Shown here in pieces: positions 60,385-64,000 of a DNA stretch of 64,000 nucleotides. The notes under the pieces were generated by a model that made no database searches, had not been told where the DNA came from, and saw nothing but the letters and a program-made list of their open reading frames with translations. The stretch is from Portunus trituberculatus. Its lineage: Eukaryota; Arthropoda; Malacostraca; Decapoda; Portunidae. Both the position numbers and the translations under genes were made by a program. Location of the stretch: positions 28,716,369 to 28,780,368 of the forward strand of contig NC_059296.1 of NCBI RefSeq assembly GCF_017591435.1. The letters run 5' to 3'. The stretch's first letter is position 1. Every line of letters begins with the position of its first letter.

Positions 60385-63300
60385 AGAGGAGAACAGGAGG
60401 AAGTATGACATACTGAAGAGAGTTGTGAGAGAACATGGAGGGGAGAGAGTGCTGGTGATGGGTGATATGAATGCACATGTAGGAATTCTGGGAGAACGTG
60501 TGAACAGGAATGGTGAGATGCTTGGGGATTTTGTGGATGAAATGGAGTTAGAGAATCTGAATGTAACTTTGGCTGAGGGACGTGTGACCTGGAGTGCAAG
60601 GGAGCAGGAGTTAGCGATAGACTATGTGTTGGTGAATGGAAGAATGCTTGAAATTGTGTCACACGTGTGGATAGATGAGGATGGTATGGTGGATATTGTG
60701 TCTGATCACAATATGCTGGTTGTGGAGTGCCTGTTGCATGGTAGGAAAGAAGTGAAAGTGGCGAGTAAGAAGAGAAAGTGGAGACTGAGAGATGTAGGGT
60801 GGGAAAACTTCCAGGTGGACCTGAGTGCAAGAAGCTGGGATGATGGAGGTGTGCATGATGTGGAACACCTGAATGAGAGATTGGTAGAGGATGTGCGGAG
60901 TGTTGCAGAGAGCAAGATAGGGTATGTGAGAGTAGGCAGAAGAAAGAAAGTACGTAAACAATGGTGGAATGATGAAATCAGAGAGGCTAGAAAGGAGCGA
61001 AAGAGAAGGAGTAGTCAATGTAGGTGGCTGAGGAAAAAGAGGCATGAAAGTGATGAGGCAGAGAATAAGTACCAGAATGCATGGGAAATGTATGTAAAGC
61101 AGCAGAGAATGACAAAGCGAATGATAGTGAAGGCCAAAGTAAAGTGTGAAAGGAGTGATTAAATCTTTAAGAGAGAAAGGCATGGAAGGTGGCCGTGAAT
61201 GGTACAAGTTCTTGTGAGGTGAGAATATGGCAGACAGTGTTGGAGTGGAGAGTTTGAAGGTGAATGGTGAAGTTGTAACAGAGAAGGAAGGAATGAGAGA
61301 GGCAATCAGACAGTTCTGGGAAGAAGTGGGTGGTGTAGGTGAGGTGTTTGGTGTGAGAGAAGGATGTGTGACACTGGAGAGAAGGAATGCAGATGAACTG
61401 GATGAAAGGATCAGCAGGGAGGAGGTGGAGAAGTGTGTGGAAAAACAGAAGAATGGGAAGGCAGCAAGGCCGGATGAAATACCATATGAGCTGTATAAGA
61501 ATGGAGGTGATGTTGTGATTGACAGGATGACTGAACTTTTTAACCAGGTGTGGGAGGAGGAGAGAGTGCCAAGAATGTGGAATGAGTGCAGGGTGACTCT
61601 GCTGCATAAGGGCGGACACAAGAGTAAGAATGAGTTGAAAAACTACAGGCCGATCGCGTTAGTCAATACAGTAGGCAAAGTGTTCAGTGCGGTGTTGAAT
61701 GCCAGATTGTGTAAGTGGATTGAAAGATCTGGAGTATTAGGTGAGGAGCAGAATGGTTTCCGTGCGGACAGGAGAGCTGAGGATAACATGTTTGTGGTGA
61801 ATGAAATGATTGAGAAAAAAAGAGGGATGGAGGTAAATTGTATTTGGGTTTCCTGGATATAGAGAAAGCTTATGATAGGGTGAATAGAGTCCTAGAAAAG
61901 ATTGGGTTGAGTGCCAAGATAGTCAACATAGTGCGTAGCATGTATGTTGATACCAGAGCTAAGTACAGTTTAGGAGATATAGAAACAGACTGGGTGAGGA
62001 GTGAGAGAGGAGTTAGGCAAGGATGTATTTTGTCACCAACCCTTTTCAGCCTGTACACAGAGGAGTTAGCAGCCAGAATGAGAAGGATGAATGCAGGAGT
62101 AAGTGTGGGGAATGATAAGATAGGTGTGCTTCTTTATGCAGATGACGTATTGGTTATGAGTGAGTCAGCAGAGGAGCTTCAAAGTCTGCTGGATGTGGTT
62201 GATGGGTATGGAAGAGATTTTGGAGTTAGGTTTAGTAGTGAGAAGAGTAAGGTGATGATTGTGAATAGGTCAGAGGATGAATGTAATGCAGCATGGAGGC
62301 TGGGAGAGAATGAGTTGAGGCAGGCACAAGAATACAAGTACTTAGGGATGTGGATGAGTCCGAATGGGTGTGAAAAGTCAAAGAATGAAAAAATAAGCTT
62401 GGTGAACCAGTGGATGGGTCGTTTAGGAAGCGCGGCAAGGATGAAAGCAAGTAAGTATGACGTGCTGAGAGAAGTGTGGAAGAGTGTGGCTGTCCCCAGT
62501 ATAATGTATGGTATGGATGTGATTGCATGGAACGAGAGTGAAATTGACAAGTTAGAAGTGGGGCAGTGTAGAGTAGCTAGGCTGGCACTGAATGCACCGG
62601 GGTACACGGCAGTAGAAGCCTTAAGAGGGGATATGGGAAAGACTTATAAAAGCGACACTTAGGTACAAGGTTAGGCTTGAGAGAATGGATGATACAAGAA
62701 TAGCAAGGAAGGTGTATCTGTGGAGTGAAAGTGGAAGCAAATGGAGGAAAAGGTGTATGAGAATGACAGAGAGGAATGGTCTACAGGTTGGGTGGGCAGT
62801 GAGAATGGCTGGGGTGAATCAGAATGAGCTGGAATGGGTCGTGACAAGAGGAGGCAGAGTGGGAACAGAATGGGATGCGAGGAAGTGGAAGAGTGAGATA
62901 GACAGAGATGTGAAGAGTATGGGACTGAATGAGTGTAGGAATGGGATGGAACGAAAGACTACTCTGGAATGGTACAAGGTGAAAGAGGCCCCGATGTATG
63001 AGAGGTGGTACGATGGAAGCCTGGGTGGTGACCGTGATCTCTTCAGAGCTAGGGCACAGTGTATGGATGTGAATGCAAGGAGTTACAGGTGGTCTGAGTC
63101 CCGCAGCAATGTGTGCCAGATGTGCGACTCGGGAGAGGACGAGACGGTGGAGCATGTGATGCTGGAGTGTGTGAAGTATGCCAGAGAAAGGTATGAGATG
63201 ATGCAAGTGGTATTGACTGAGTTAGGGCATAATAGGAACGAAAGAGTGGAAAAGACGGGGAGGGAGTGGATGGTGGTGCTGCTGGGGCTGAGTAGAGAAA

Positions 63301-63506
63301 CGAATGAAAGGATGATTGAGGCGGTGAAGGAGTTTCTGGAGAGAATGTGGCGTACCAGACGGTTAGAGCAAAGAACCCTGTTTCTTTTTTCTTCTTTTTT
63401 TTTCTGTGTGCCTTTCTTTTGTCGTCTACAGGAGCTGCCGATCCAAAGGCCCGGCTCAGGAGTGATCCAGAGTCGCCTGTAGTATCAAGATCAAGATCAA
63501 GATCAA
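60385..63506 (+). mobile_element. APE-type LINE with C-terminal zinc knuckle (5'-truncated)
   Basis: It runs from inside the endonuclease domain to a short tandem tail (ATCAAG)n at 63484-63506. Clade not firmly assigned; it differs from the other LINEs in the window by its RT signature and C-terminal CCHC. Confidence 0.85.
60425..63400 (+). pseudogene. LINE ORF2: endonuclease + RT + CCHC, frameshifted
   Basis: The endonuclease at 60425-61162 shows RVLVMGDMNAHVGILGERV, LAIDYVLVNGRM and VSDHNMLVVE. The RT at 61227-61862 shows GKAARPDEIPYELYK and LKNYRPIALVNTVGKVFSAV; the frame then changes near 61840 to FLDIEKAYDRVNR (motif A), GVRQGCILSPTLFSLYTEEL and VLLYADDVLVM (YADD). A further break near 62650 precedes the C-terminal zinc knuckle CQMCDSGEDETVEHVMLEC (about 63110-63170). 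Three frame breaks make it inactive. Confidence 0.87.
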
Positions 63507-64000
63507 ACGATGTACGATACCCTTCCTCACTATCGTACGCTTTGTACGATAATTCTACGCTTGTGGGGCCGTCTGTAGTGTCAGTAGTTTATTTTTCCAT
63601 AAATGTAATAATTCGTTTAAATTCAACATGAAAATGTTTTTTTTTTATTTATTTATTTTTTTTTACTTGTTAAATAGTATATAGAATCTTTGAACCCTAT
63701 ATTCGCCTCTGCGATTGGGGCATTGAGCACGAAGAGTGTAAAGAGGAGCGTGAATGTGACGGGCAAACAGCACTTACGGCTGGTGTGATAGAGGCGTACA
63801 TAAGTTGTATGCATGAGTGTGTTGTTACGTCTTTTGTCTCAGCTGTCTGGGGTGGTGGGGTGATGGGGTGGTGGGGTGGTGAAGTAGTGGTGGTGTCAAC
63901 GGTCACCCGGAGTCCCGGAGCGTTGGGTACTGTGACCGGAAGCGAAGTGCAAAACCAAAAGATGAAGAATTGTGGAACTGAATGATAGAAGAAAAGGCAG
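63507..64000. other. Intergenic end of window
   Basis: GTACGATA-rich hAT-like DNA to about 63620, then T-rich DNA and (GGTGG)-rich sequence near 63850-63890. No gene seen. Confidence 0.4.

Noticed and set aside
60246..61621. Long Ser/His/Pro-rich minus frames opposite the plus-strand LINE
   Set aside because: Antisense shadows of the LINE ORF2; no domain.

Overview
The window looks like intergenic and intronic DNA of an arthropod, most probably a decapod crustacean. Reasons: very dense and long microsatellites, degenerate copies of the arthropod telomere repeat (TTAGG/CCTAA), many families of retroposons with (CA)n tails, a captured innexin sequence (a protostome gap-junction gene), and no bacterial-type operons. 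Almost everything that can be named is a mobile element. Long open frames in simple repeats (poly-Leu, poly-Ser, poly-Cys, Arg-Glu) are not genes.

Layout. 1-5056: simple repeats, no firm gene. 5061-10981: a Ty3/gypsy-type LTR element on the minus strand with 4-bp target duplication, both LTRs, a tRNA-Arg-like primer site, a polypurine tract, gag, protease, integrase and then an RT remnant. Its RT/RNase H core has been replaced by a piece of an innexin gene whose parts are in circularly permuted order; this is the most unusual object in the window. 11000-14420: retroposon fragments and microsatellites. 14557-15102: a 57-bp minisatellite with a 171-bp higher-order period. 15147-17078: the one long intact coding region, a predicted secreted coiled-coil protein on the minus strand, followed 14 nt after its stop by an A tract. 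17100-24130: MITEs, minisatellites and two candidate first exons. 24130-31470: an array of short telomere-like units joined to (GT)n, into which tRNA-derived SINEs, a hAT MITE, a long foldback element and a LINE have inserted. 31485-36143: a near-full-length two-ORF LINE with an internal 643-bp tandem duplication. 36146-36377: a SINE. 37098-39890: a Jockey-like LINE with a poly(A) tail sitting in a (CT)n tract. 40200-47100: (CT)n, (TTCC)n, minisatellites, a tandem array derived from a piggyBac-like MITE, and a deleted LINE copy. 48200-49250: one good internal exon, and a possible 3' exon, of a host coiled-coil gene (minus). 53300-54025: two adjacent SINEs. 54475-56785: four exons of a decayed HARBI1/PIF-Harbinger-like gene with a TATA box (minus). 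57070-59690: an I-clade-like LINE with RNase H (minus). 59760-63620: a foldback MITE, hAT-like ends and another LINE (plus).

How the parts relate. LINEs of one clade and the tRNA SINEs end in similar sequence followed by (CA)n, which suggests that the LINE machinery moves the SINEs and that their tails seed many of the (GT)n tracts. Host coding content is low: one intact intronless ORF, one convincing host exon, several candidate first exons and one pseudogene. Many frames are broken by single-base indels, so some breaks may be assembly errors rather than true decay.
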